From: Prevotella sp. oral taxon 376
GTDB taxonomy: Bacteria; Bacteroidota; Bacteroidia; Bacteroidales; Bacteroidaceae
Length of the DNA: 64,000 bases
Assembly (NCBI RefSeq): GCF_003043945.1
Contig: NZ_PYXG01000001.1
Coordinates: 868,001 to 932,000 of the forward strand
Reading direction: 5' to 3'
This document shows, in pieces, positions 43,228 to 51,116 of the stretch. The first letter of the stretch is position 1; every line of letters starts with the position of its first letter. Made by a program: the position numbers and the translations under genes. Below the pieces are notes generated by a model that made no database searches, was not told the origin of the DNA, and was given only the letters and a program-made list of their open reading frames with translations.

Positions 43228-43283
43228 AAAACCGGGGCAGCAACCTGCCTTTCCGGCGCCGGTGGCAGCCCGCAAAGTAAAAG

Positions 43284-43349
43284 GCCGTTAGAAGCCCGCC
43301 TTTTAGCCGTTAGGAGGAGAGCTTTTAGCCGTTAGAAGGCAGGCTTTTA
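43284..43349 (+). repeat. intergenic array C: three 22 bp units
   Basis: Cores TAGAAGCCCGCCTTTTA (43289-43305), TAGGAGGAGAGCTTTTA (43311-43327) and TAGAAGGCAGGCTTTTA (43333-43349), each preceded by the linker GCCGT. The cores have a conserved TAG start and CTTTTA end with a variable middle. The array begins 57 bp after the nucleoside kinase stop. Confidence 0.92.
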
Positions 43350-43402
43350 GCCGCCTTTTGCAAACCGATTCATAACTTACGGATAATCAAGGAATTAAGA
43401 AT

Positions 43403-44629
43403 ATGAAAATTTCAAATGATGTAGAACTCCGCCTTTGGATGGGAAAGGCTGTGGCAATGGTTTCCTTTTGTTTGCTTTCTCTCGGCTCACAGGCTCAGGA
43501 AAAGCTTGCTCCGCCCATGGGGTGGATGTCTTGGAATCTCTTTGGTGAGCACATCAACGAGCAGTTGCTGCGTGAGATGGCCGATGCCATGGTGGCAGGG
43601 GGCTACCGTGACGCAGGTTACGAGTATGTGTTCATAGACGACTGTTGGCAGGGCGGGCGCGACAACCGCAACAACTTGATACCCGATCCGGAGAAGTTTC
43701 CGGGCGGTATCAAGGAACTTGCCGACTATGTACATGCCAGAGGCTTGAAGCTGGGCATCTACTCCGATGCCGCGCAGCTCACTTGTGCCGGCCGCACGGC
43801 GAGCTACGGCTTTGAGGAGCAAGACGCACGGACCTTTGCCTCCTGGGGGATAGACTACCTGAAATATGACTATTGCAATGCTCCCTCAGACAGTGCGGAG
43901 GCGCATCGCCGCTATAAGATCATGGGCGACGCGCTGGCCAAGAGTGGTCGCCGGATAGCCCTTGGCGTGTGTGAGTGGGGGCAGCTTCATCCCGAGTTGT
44001 GGGCCGCGGAGGCTGGCGGAATGGTTTGGCGCACCACTTACGATGTCCGGGATATGTGGGTCGACAAGGTCCATCAGGGCGGTATGGGCATTCTTGACAT
44101 CGTAAATGTTACCGCCCCCTTGTATTCCTACGCCCGTCCGGGGCATTGGAACGACATGGACATGCTCGTCGTGGGCTTGGAGGGCAGGGGCGGTCCGTCG
44201 AGCGACCTGGGAGGAAAAGGTTGCAGCTATACGGAGTATCAGTCGCAAATGAGCCTCTGGTGCATGGAAGCGTCGCCGCTGGCCATGACCCACGATTTGC
44301 GTAGCGAGAACGAAGAGACGCGCCGTATCCTGCTCAACAAAGAGATGATAGCCATCAATCAGGATGCCCTCGGCAAGGCCGCGGAACGCAAGGTGCTCAC
44401 GGAAACCTATCAGGTCTTTGTGCGACCGCTCTCTGGAGGCCGGTGGGCGGTGGCCATTCTGAACACGGGCGAGAAGCCGCGGGTAATCGGGATAGATTTC
44501 CCCTCGCTGGGTATAGGCGGCCGCCGCTCCGTGCGTGATGTGTGGGCACATCGGCAGATAGCAAGGAAGACCACCCTTTGGAAAGGCAAGGTGGAGGCTC
44601 ACGAGACAAAAGTATTTGTAATAGAGTAG
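43403..44629 (+). CDS. secreted GH27 alpha-galactosidase
   Basis: A 408-residue exported glycosidase. A signal peptide (about 1-31, ending GSQAQ) precedes a GH27 TIM barrel: APPMGWMSWNLFG, YEYVFIDDCWQGGRDN, the nucleophile Asp in YLKYDYCN, and HWNDMDMLVVGLEG, which carries the acid/base region. A beta-sandwich covers the C-terminal 80 residues. It should remove terminal alpha-galactosyl residues from galactomannans or related glycans in the periplasm. It stands alone between array C and korA. Confidence 0.93.
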   Translation: MKISNDVELRLWMGKAVAMVSFCLLSLGSQAQEKLAPPMGWMSWNLFGEHINEQLLREMADAMVAGGYRDAGYEYVFIDDCWQGGRDNRNNLIPDPEKFPGGIKELADYVHARGLKLGIYSDAAQLTCAGRTASYGFEEQDARTFASWGIDYLKYDYCNAPSDSAEAHRRYKIMGDALAKSGRRIALGVCEWGQLHPELWAAEAGGMVWRTTYDVRDMWVDKVHQGGMGILDIVNVTAPLYSYARPGHWNDMDMLVVGLEGRGGPSSDLGGKGCSYTEYQSQMSLWCMEASPLAMTHDLRSENEETRRILLNKEMIAINQDALGKAAERKVLTETYQVFVRPLSGGRWAVAILNTGEKPRVIGIDFPSLGIGGRRSVRDVWAHRQIARKTTLWKGKVEAHETKVFVIE

Positions 44630-44893
44630 GATGTGTCCTCACTTTTGAGACAAGAGCCTGTTGGTGGAGGGTGGACCGGGATATCGCTGTGTGTAAGAAA
44701 TTCCGTGTTACAAGGAGACTTATGTGCATGTCCGGAGAGGGGAAAATCAGCCATGTTATTTCCCTAAAAAGGGAAAATAGGGCGTAAAACCTTCCTTCAG
44801 AGAGAAAGAAGATAGGAAAAAACTTTTATTTTTCACTTTTTATTTTGCCGTATCAATAAAAATTATCATCTTTGCAATTGCGAACTTGAACAA

Positions 44894-46807
44894 ATGAAAA
44901 ATATAATGGCAGAAGATTTAGAGGTCAAGGAACTGGACCAAGTTGTTGTCCGGTTCTCTGGAGATTCCGGCGATGGAATGCAGCTTGCCGGAAACATTTT
45001 CTCAACTGTGTCTGCAACTGTAGGTAATGGTATCTCGACTTTTCCGGACTATCCGGCCGACATCCGGGCGCCGCAAGGCTCGCTGACAGGTGTTTCGGGC
45101 TTTCAGGTTCACATCGGGTCGGGCAAGGTCTATACGCCGGGCGACCAGTGTGATGTGCTCGTCGCAATGAACGCGGCGGCCCTGAAGACCCAGTATAAGT
45201 ATGCTAAACCACAGGCAACTGTTATCATCGACACCGATAGCTTCGGTCCTAACGACCTGAAGAAGGCGGAGTTCTGCACCACGGACTATCTCTGTGAGCT
45301 GGGAATCGACTCCGACCGCGTGGTAGCCTGTCCCATCACCACTATGGTGAAGGCATGTCTGAAAGAATCGGGCATGGATAATCGCGCCATTCTGAAGTGC
45401 CGCAACATGTTTGCGCTGGGATTGGTCTGCTGGCTGTTCAACCGCGACTTGTCGCTCGTGGAGAACTTCCTGAAGGACAAGTTTGCGAAAAAACCGGAGA
45501 TAGCGGAGAATAATATCAAGGTGGTGAATGCCGGTTTTGACTACGGGCACAATGTGCACGCCGGTGTCCCTGCCACTTATCGTATCGACTCTAAAGTCAA
45601 GAATCCTGGCCGATATATGGATATCACCGGCAACAAGGCCACGGCCTACGGGCTGATGGCCGCCGCCGAGAAGTCGGGGCTGAAGCTTTATCTGGGTTCT
45701 TATCCCATCACTCCGGCCACGGATATCCTCCATGAGCTGGCCAAGCACAAATCGCTGGGCGTAATGACGGTGCAGTGCGAAGACGAGATCTCGGCTTGCG
45801 CGAGTGCCGTGGGAGCCTCGTTTGCCGGTGCGCTGGCCGCTACCAGCACCTCCGGGCCCGGCATCGCGCTGAAGTCGGAGGCTATCAACCTTGCCGTGAT
45901 GGACGAGCTTCCACTCGTGATCATCGATGTGCAGCGAGGTGGCCCATCGACGGGACTGCCCACGAAGAGTGAACAGACCGACCTCCTTCAAGTGCTCTAC
46001 GGGCGTAACGGAGAAAGCCCGATGCCCGTGGTCGCCGCTATGAGTCCCACCGATTGCTTCGATGCGGCCTTCCAGGCAGCCAGGATAGCCCTCGAGCACA
46101 TGACTCCCGTGGTGCTGCTTACCGATGCTTTCATCGCCAACGGTTCTGCGGCATGGAAGTTGCCGGACATGGAAGAGTTGCCCGAGATAAAGCCTCATTA
46201 TGTAACGGAGGACCAGAAGTATAAGTATACGCCGTATCGCCGAGATCCGGAGACCTTTGCCCGCTATTGGGCGGTTCCCGGTCAGGAGGGCTATACGCAC
46301 ATTCTCGGTGGTCTGGAGAAGGACGGCGAGACCGGCGCAATCTCTACCGAACCCGAAAATCACGACATGATGGACCACCTGCGCTTTGAGAAAGTAGCGA
46401 AGATAAAGGTTTCTGATGTCGAAGTCCTTGGCGATGCCGACGACGCGGAACTACTCATCGTGGGTTTCGGGTCTACCTATGGACACCTCTATACTGCCAT
46501 GAACGAGCTTCGGAAGAAGGGGCACAAGGTGGCGCTTGCCCAGTTCAAGTATATAAATCCACTGCCCAAGAACACCGCCGATGTGCTTCTGAAGTATAAG
46601 AAGGTGGTCGTGGCCGAGCAGAATCTTGGTCAGTTTGCGGCCTTGTTGCGCATCCGTGTCAACAATTTTGCTCCTTATCAATATAATCAGGTAAAGGGAC
46701 AGCCCTTCGTCGTGAGGGAGTTGGTGAATGGATTTGAACGGATTATCCTCTCGAATGGCTTGCCTAACCACACCAAAACCTTTGAAGAAAACATCATTGA
46801 GATTTAA
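44894..46807 (+). CDS. korA: 2-oxoglutarate:ferredoxin oxidoreductase subunit alpha (gamma-alpha fusion)
   Basis: A 637-residue subunit with the gamma part first (about 1-200, RFSGDSGDGMQLAGNIFSTV) and the alpha part after (about 215-610, GNKATAYGLMAAAEKSG... YPITPATDILHEL, SGPGIALKSEAINLAVMDELP, DVQRGGPSTGLPTKSEQTDLL). This layout is the 2-oxoacid:ferredoxin oxidoreductase of Bacteroidetes, which makes acyl-CoA and reduced ferredoxin. The start at 44906 (MAEDLEV) is also possible. korB follows 19 bp after its stop. The GGPSTG and SEQTDLL blocks are intact. Confidence 0.95.
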   Translation: MKNIMAEDLEVKELDQVVVRFSGDSGDGMQLAGNIFSTVSATVGNGISTFPDYPADIRAPQGSLTGVSGFQVHIGSGKVYTPGDQCDVLVAMNAAALKTQYKYAKPQATVIIDTDSFGPNDLKKAEFCTTDYLCELGIDSDRVVACPITTMVKACLKESGMDNRAILKCRNMFALGLVCWLFNRDLSLVENFLKDKFAKKPEIAENNIKVVNAGFDYGHNVHAGVPATYRIDSKVKNPGRYMDITGNKATAYGLMAAAEKSGLKLYLGSYPITPATDILHELAKHKSLGVMTVQCEDEISACASAVGASFAGALAATSTSGPGIALKSEAINLAVMDELPLVIIDVQRGGPSTGLPTKSEQTDLLQVLYGRNGESPMPVVAAMSPTDCFDAAFQAARIALEHMTPVVLLTDAFIANGSAAWKLPDMEELPEIKPHYVTEDQKYKYTPYRRDPETFARYWAVPGQEGYTHILGGLEKDGETGAISTEPENHDMMDHLRFEKVAKIKVSDVEVLGDADDAELLIVGFGSTYGHLYTAMNELRKKGHKVALAQFKYINPLPKNTADVLLKYKKVVVAEQNLGQFAALLRIRVNNFAPYQYNQVKGQPFVVRELVNGFERIILSNGLPNHTKTFEENIIEI

Positions 46808-46826
46808 ATCAGAAAGGAAAAAGGAA

Positions 46827-47840
46827 ATGAGCGAATATACAGCACAAGATTTCAAGAAAGGCCAGCCACGGTGGTGCCCGGGATGCGGAGATCATTTTTT
46901 CCTGGCAAGTCTGCACAAGGCGATGGCCGAACTGGGCGTCGCGCCTTACGAGACGGCGGTCATCAGCGGCATCGGATGTTCCAGTCGTCTGCCTTACTAT
47001 GTGAATACCTATGCCATGCAGACCATTCACGGTCGTGCGGCGGCCATAGCCACGGGAACCAAGGTGGTTAACCCTGCCCTCACGGTGTGGCAGATAAGCG
47101 GCGACGGCGATGCCCTTGCCATCGGCGGCAATCACTTCATCCATGCCATGCGCAGGAATATCAACCTCAACATAATTCTCCTGAACAACCGCATCTACGG
47201 CCTTACGAAAGGGCAGTACAGTCCCACTTCTCCCCGTGGATTCGTTTCCAAGTCGAGTCCTTACGGCACGGTGGAGGATCCCTTCCGCCCCGCGGAGCTT
47301 TGCTTCGGCGCCCGCGGTAGGTTCTTTGCCCGTTCCGTGGCCAACGACGGCCCGCATACCATTGGGATTCTGAAGAGAGCCCATGAGCATAAAGGAGCCT
47401 CGGTGTGCGAGATTATGCAGAATTGCGTCATCTTCAACAATGGTGCTTACGACGCTATCTACACCAAGGATGGCCGCAGCAAGAATGCCATCTATGTAGA
47501 GGATGGGAAGCCCCTGGTGTTCGGCGAGAACCATGAGTACGGGCTGATGCAGGAGGGATTCGGTCTGAAGGTGGTTAAGATTGGCGAGAACGGCATCACG
47601 CTGTCCGATATTTTGGTGCACGACAGCCATTGTCAGGACAACACTCTGCAACTGAAGCTGGCCATGATGGACAACGAGCACGGATTCCCCGTGGCTCTCG
47701 GAGTGATCCGTGATGTTGAGGCTCCTACCTACGACGAGGCCGTCAATGTCCAGATAGAGGAAGTGAAGGCAAAAAAGCCTTATCATAACTTTGCCGAACT
47801 TCTTGAGACCAACGACATCTGGGAGGTAAAAGAGGGGTAA
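46827..47840 (+). CDS. korB: 2-oxoglutarate:ferredoxin oxidoreductase subunit beta
   Basis: A 337-residue thiamine-diphosphate subunit. It has WCPGCGDHFFLASL (about 16-29) with cysteines for an iron-sulfur cluster, the ThDP motif GDGDALAIGGNHF, and NIILLNNRIYGLTKGQYSPTSP. The C-terminus reads KKPYHNFAELLETNDIWEVKEG; a fossil of the same end sits at 57553-57642. The true ATG is 46827, not 46728, which lies inside korA. A strong terminator follows at 47871. Confidence 0.95.
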   Translation: MSEYTAQDFKKGQPRWCPGCGDHFFLASLHKAMAELGVAPYETAVISGIGCSSRLPYYVNTYAMQTIHGRAAAIATGTKVVNPALTVWQISGDGDALAIGGNHFIHAMRRNINLNIILLNNRIYGLTKGQYSPTSPRGFVSKSSPYGTVEDPFRPAELCFGARGRFFARSVANDGPHTIGILKRAHEHKGASVCEIMQNCVIFNNGAYDAIYTKDGRSKNAIYVEDGKPLVFGENHEYGLMQEGFGLKVVKIGENGITLSDILVHDSHCQDNTLQLKLAMMDNEHGFPVALGVIRDVEAPTYDEAVNVQIEEVKAKKPYHNFAELLETNDIWEVKEG

Positions 47841-47870
47841 GTTCTCTTTCTGGAAACCACAATTCATGCT

Positions 47871-47907
47871 CATCCTACGGGTTTCTTTTGTGAATACCCG
47901 TAGGATG
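47871..47907 (+). terminator. rho-independent terminator after korAB
   Basis: A perfect 12 bp stem CATCCTACGGGT (47871-47882) / ACCCGTAGGATG (47896-47907), loop of 13, then TTGTTTTATGG on the plus strand. Confidence 0.9.
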
Positions 47908-47995
47908 TTGTTTTATGGAGCGTGGTTCAGGAAGTGTGTGCAGAAAGTTTGTACATCTTTCAGCAATCGCCAGGGGAAAGGATAGTCGTATTTCT

Positions 47996-49225
47996 TTATT
48001 TCACCGATGGCGGCAAGTCGCAATCGAAATCGTGAGTGGAGTTATTGGTATCTATCAGCCATCCGCTGGCATCTCGCTTTCGGCGTATTACCTTATCGTA
48101 TCGGTTAATGTCCATATTCACCGTTCCGCAATGTGCCCACCCCATGTCTATGGAGGGGTCTACGATAATCCACCTGAAGAGAGACTTTATGCTCAGGTTC
48201 ACTGCATCTATAATCCATGAGTTTGGAATCTGATAGGCAGCCCACTGCATCTCGATTCCCATGTTTCGATAATTGCACAAATAGAAATAGTCCTTGAGGA
48301 AAGTCTTCTTATCAGCATTCATCTTCACGATGGCATAAGTTTTGAATCCACGATTGTGGAAGTTGAATACTGTATGTGTATAGCAGTACCATTTGTCGAG
48401 GTTAGGCACTTCCAGGTTGTCGATGTCGCTCCATGTGGCTCCAGAGTTGTCGTCGAAGAACTCGAAATCAGCATGCGAGAGATCGACGGCATTGCTGCAT
48501 GCCTCTTTATGATTTTTGGCATCTATGGCAATGAGCAGCGACTTGTGGGGTGCCACGGCATGGGTATGACCGTCGCCCGGAATCATGTAAATGGCGTCTA
48601 CGGTCATAGCCTTGTCCATGATATCGGGTTCGTAATTGAACTTTTGTACCGTGGTAAAGGTCGACTCTACTATGGCAATGCTGTCGGCATAAAGGGTTTT
48701 TGCCGAGTTGTTGGTAATGATGATGTACTGGTCGTCTATGTATTGCTCGCCCTCAGGACTCATGGATCCAGTGAAGAAAAACTCGTCTATTACAAACCCC
48801 CGCTTCGAGTTGTAGAGGTTCATGGTAAGGATGATGTTGCCGGGGCGGGTTTTCGTCAGGATAATATTACTACTCGATGCGTGCAGAGAAGAAGTACTTG
48901 TATGTCCGGCAATCGTATTGGTGGTTTCTCCCTCTGCCACCAAGTTGTACTCTCCTTCGGGAAGAGTGGCGGTAAAGATATAGGATGCTTTTCCGGCATC
49001 ATATGAAAAATCTTCCACCGTATAGTTTCTTAGGGTTCTGATGTTGGTGAATACTACCCTTGCCTTATCCAGCATCAAGGGCTTTTCGCTAAGAGGCATC
49101 TGCAAGGTAACCTTGCAGATGATATCTGTCTCTTTTCCCGCAGGCTCTTCACTGTTACATGCTGCAAGCAGAAAGATGAGGAGTAGTAGAATCAAGTTTG
49201 GTCTTGGGCGATATTTAGTGTTCAT
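47996..49225 (-). CDS. DUF4876-type lipoprotein of a TonB-receptor operon
   Basis: A 409-residue exported lipoprotein with lipobox LLAACN (Cys about 23). The N-terminal part (about 35-130) is a beta-sandwich like the small lipoprotein two genes upstream (KVTLQMPLSEKPLMLDKARVVFTNIRTLRNYTVEDF), followed by DUF4876-like sequence: RGFVIDEFFFTGSMSPEG and QYIIITNNSAKTLYADSIAI. The function is unknown. It is the last gene of the 47996-55425 operon, so it probably sits on the outer membrane with the TonB receptor. Confidence 0.8.
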   Translation of the reverse strand: MNTKYRPRPNLILLLLIFLLAACNSEEPAGKETDIICKVTLQMPLSEKPLMLDKARVVFTNIRTLRNYTVEDFSYDAGKASYIFTATLPEGEYNLVAEGETTNTIAGHTSTSSLHASSSNIILTKTRPGNIILTMNLYNSKRGFVIDEFFFTGSMSPEGEQYIDDQYIIITNNSAKTLYADSIAIVESTFTTVQKFNYEPDIMDKAMTVDAIYMIPGDGHTHAVAPHKSLLIAIDAKNHKEACSNAVDLSHADFEFFDDNSGATWSDIDNLEVPNLDKWYCYTHTVFNFHNRGFKTYAIVKMNADKKTFLKDYFYLCNYRNMGIEMQWAAYQIPNSWIIDAVNLSIKSLFRWIIVDPSIDMGWAHCGTVNMDINRYDKVIRRKRDASGWLIDTNNSTHDFDCDLPPSVK

Positions 49226-49239
49226 ATCCGTCGGGTTGT

Positions 49240-50742
49240 TTAGAAGGTTGTGCCCAGAGTGAGGTCGAGTAGGGTTTGGTGTCGGTCGGCAGAAGTGAAG
49301 AGTTTTCCTCCCCCGGCTTGTATGAAAAGACTGCGTAGAGCTTTGTCAATCAGGTAGTCTGCTCGAGCCGTAAGCTGTAGATGTGTCTGGTCAGCCTTGA
49401 GAAAAGCATAGTTTTCTCTAGCCATTTCTCTGAATTCTTCAGGCATGTTGGCATAGGGAAGGTCGATAGAAGAGGTTATGCCTTTTTTGTATAAGACATC
49501 CATCCGTGTCGTCAGGCTCCATCGCTTGCCGACTCTGGTACCGAGAATACCGCTGAGCTTTCCATATGCATGGCGTGTACGGAGGTTGCGCCCGGGGTAG
49601 GCATAATTCATTTTCAGGCATTCCATACCGCCTTGTCCCGACATTTGCCAATAGCTCAAGCCCTTTTTCCCATACAGAGCTTGTAAAAAGATATTGGCAT
49701 AATGCTCCTTATACATGGCAAGCGTGTGGATAACGGGATAGCCGGCATTTTCTGCCCCGCCGGCAACATGTTCCTTGCCTATACGGCGGTAGCCGTTGAA
49801 AACCATCCTGAAAGCTGTAAATTGTGCGCTGGTTTGCCGCCATCCGGCCTCCAGTTTACCACTTTCTATGGTTTGGGTGGTCAGGGGTAAGTGGTTCAGG
49901 CTTACGATAGTCTGCCTATATTTTTCGCGTTTCAGGTCCAGGTTGGTAAACCATCCTGTTTCGCTTATTGGTATCAGGTTCAACAAAATTTGGTGGGCGT
50001 GCCCTTTGTAGTTTAGGTTACGGTTATCGCCGGAGAACCTTTGATAGCAGCTGGCAAGGCCTGTCATGAGATATTCGGGCACGACGCCGGCTTCTTTATA
50101 GAAATCCACGGAACAGCTCTGCTTGTAGATATTGAGCAGGGTGGCGGCTCCCAGCTGATAGTTTCCGATTCTGTAGCTTGCGCCAAGCTTGGCGTTGAGA
50201 TCGGAAACGATGCTTCGCATACGGGGGTCTATGTCTCTGTATTCTTGCGAGGCACGATAATGAATGCCGGCTCCGAGTTTCCATCTGCCTGCTCTTTGGG
50301 CATATCCGCCATAGAAAGAGTATCTCTCGGTGCGCGTATCGCCGCCCAAGGTATCCGCCAAGACATAGGGGCGTAGTCGCTGATAGTCGGATATGCTGTT
50401 CCAGAGGATATTCCTGTTCAGACCATTGAGATAACTCGCGCCGCCCCATGTGCTCCATGCCTTTCCCGTGTTGACAAAGGTGGTAACCTCCACTTGTGGA
50501 TGAAAAATGCCATTACCCTGCTGCTGGAGAAAGGCGCGGTTCATTTTCTGGTAGGTCATTTGTGCTTTCAGTTCCGTGAACGACTGCATGTAGGCTTCTC
50601 CATAGAGAGCGGGATTCTGCCATTCTGCCTGTCGGAGTTCATTGGTAAGGCCCAGTCTGAGAAACGAGAGCGTGTCAGGTTGCGTTGCGCTTGCCGTCAG
50701 TGTGGACCCCGTGAGGAGCAATAGGTATATGCCTTTCTTCAT
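49240..50742 (-). CDS. DUF6850-like outer-membrane barrel protein
   Basis: A 500-residue protein with a signal peptide (MKKGIYLLLLTGSTLTASA) and a barrel of many long antiparallel strands (for example ERYSFYGGYAQRAGRWKLGAGIHYRAS, RWSLTTRMDVLYKKG). The tail ends with TLLDLTLGTTF. It is 500 residues, in line with the Bacteroidetes DUF6850 family. Its start overlaps the stop of the small lipoprotein gene (50739-50742). It may be an outer-membrane partner of the TonB receptor. Confidence 0.75.
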   Translation of the reverse strand: MKKGIYLLLLTGSTLTASATQPDTLSFLRLGLTNELRQAEWQNPALYGEAYMQSFTELKAQMTYQKMNRAFLQQQGNGIFHPQVEVTTFVNTGKAWSTWGGASYLNGLNRNILWNSISDYQRLRPYVLADTLGGDTRTERYSFYGGYAQRAGRWKLGAGIHYRASQEYRDIDPRMRSIVSDLNAKLGASYRIGNYQLGAATLLNIYKQSCSVDFYKEAGVVPEYLMTGLASCYQRFSGDNRNLNYKGHAHQILLNLIPISETGWFTNLDLKREKYRQTIVSLNHLPLTTQTIESGKLEAGWRQTSAQFTAFRMVFNGYRRIGKEHVAGGAENAGYPVIHTLAMYKEHYANIFLQALYGKKGLSYWQMSGQGGMECLKMNYAYPGRNLRTRHAYGKLSGILGTRVGKRWSLTTRMDVLYKKGITSSIDLPYANMPEEFREMARENYAFLKADQTHLQLTARADYLIDKALRSLFIQAGGGKLFTSADRHQTLLDLTLGTTF

Positions 50743-51116
50743 CTCAGTGTTATTTTTAGTTTTACATGGTTGCCGCTTTTATGGCTGAAGTCGGCATAGT
50801 CGGTATAGCAGATGAAGTTTTTAATAGATGTCTCCTCGTCCTCATCCATGTATTTTATTCTGCCTTCTATGGTGATTTGGTAGGCTCCTCGTAGCAATTG
50901 GAAGTGATAGATGCCACCCTGATCCTGTGCTGAGGTATATTCTTGCAGGGTGTTTATATTCCTCAGTTTGGCCGTTCCTTGAATTTCCAGGATATTCAGG
51001 TCGGCCAGGTCCATCTCTATCGTTGCCTCTGTAAAGAGCTCTTCGTGGTCTTCCCCGCATCCGGAAAGGAGCAACAGCAGGAACGCCAATAATGCTATAG
51101 GGAGTCTTTTTTTCAT
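50739..51116 (-). CDS. small beta-sandwich lipoprotein
   Basis: A 125-residue lipoprotein (lipobox LLSGC, Cys about 20). The mature domain (ATIEMDLADLNILEIQGTAKLRNINTLQEYTSAQ...) resembles the N-terminal sandwich of the DUF4876-type protein in the same operon: both read like KVTLxx...RNINTLRNYT. It overlaps both neighbours by 4 bp, so its translation is coupled to the TonB receptor and the barrel protein. It may bind the receptor ligand. Confidence 0.75.
   Translation of the reverse strand: MKKRLPIALLAFLLLLLSGCGEDHEELFTEATIEMDLADLNILEIQGTAKLRNINTLQEYTSAQDQGGIYHFQLLRGAYQITIEGRIKYMDEDEETSIKNFICYTDYADFSHKSGNHVKLKITLR

Noticed and set aside
45002-46378. 458-codon minus-strand open frame
   Set aside because: Fully antisense to korA, which has unmistakable oxidoreductase motifs.
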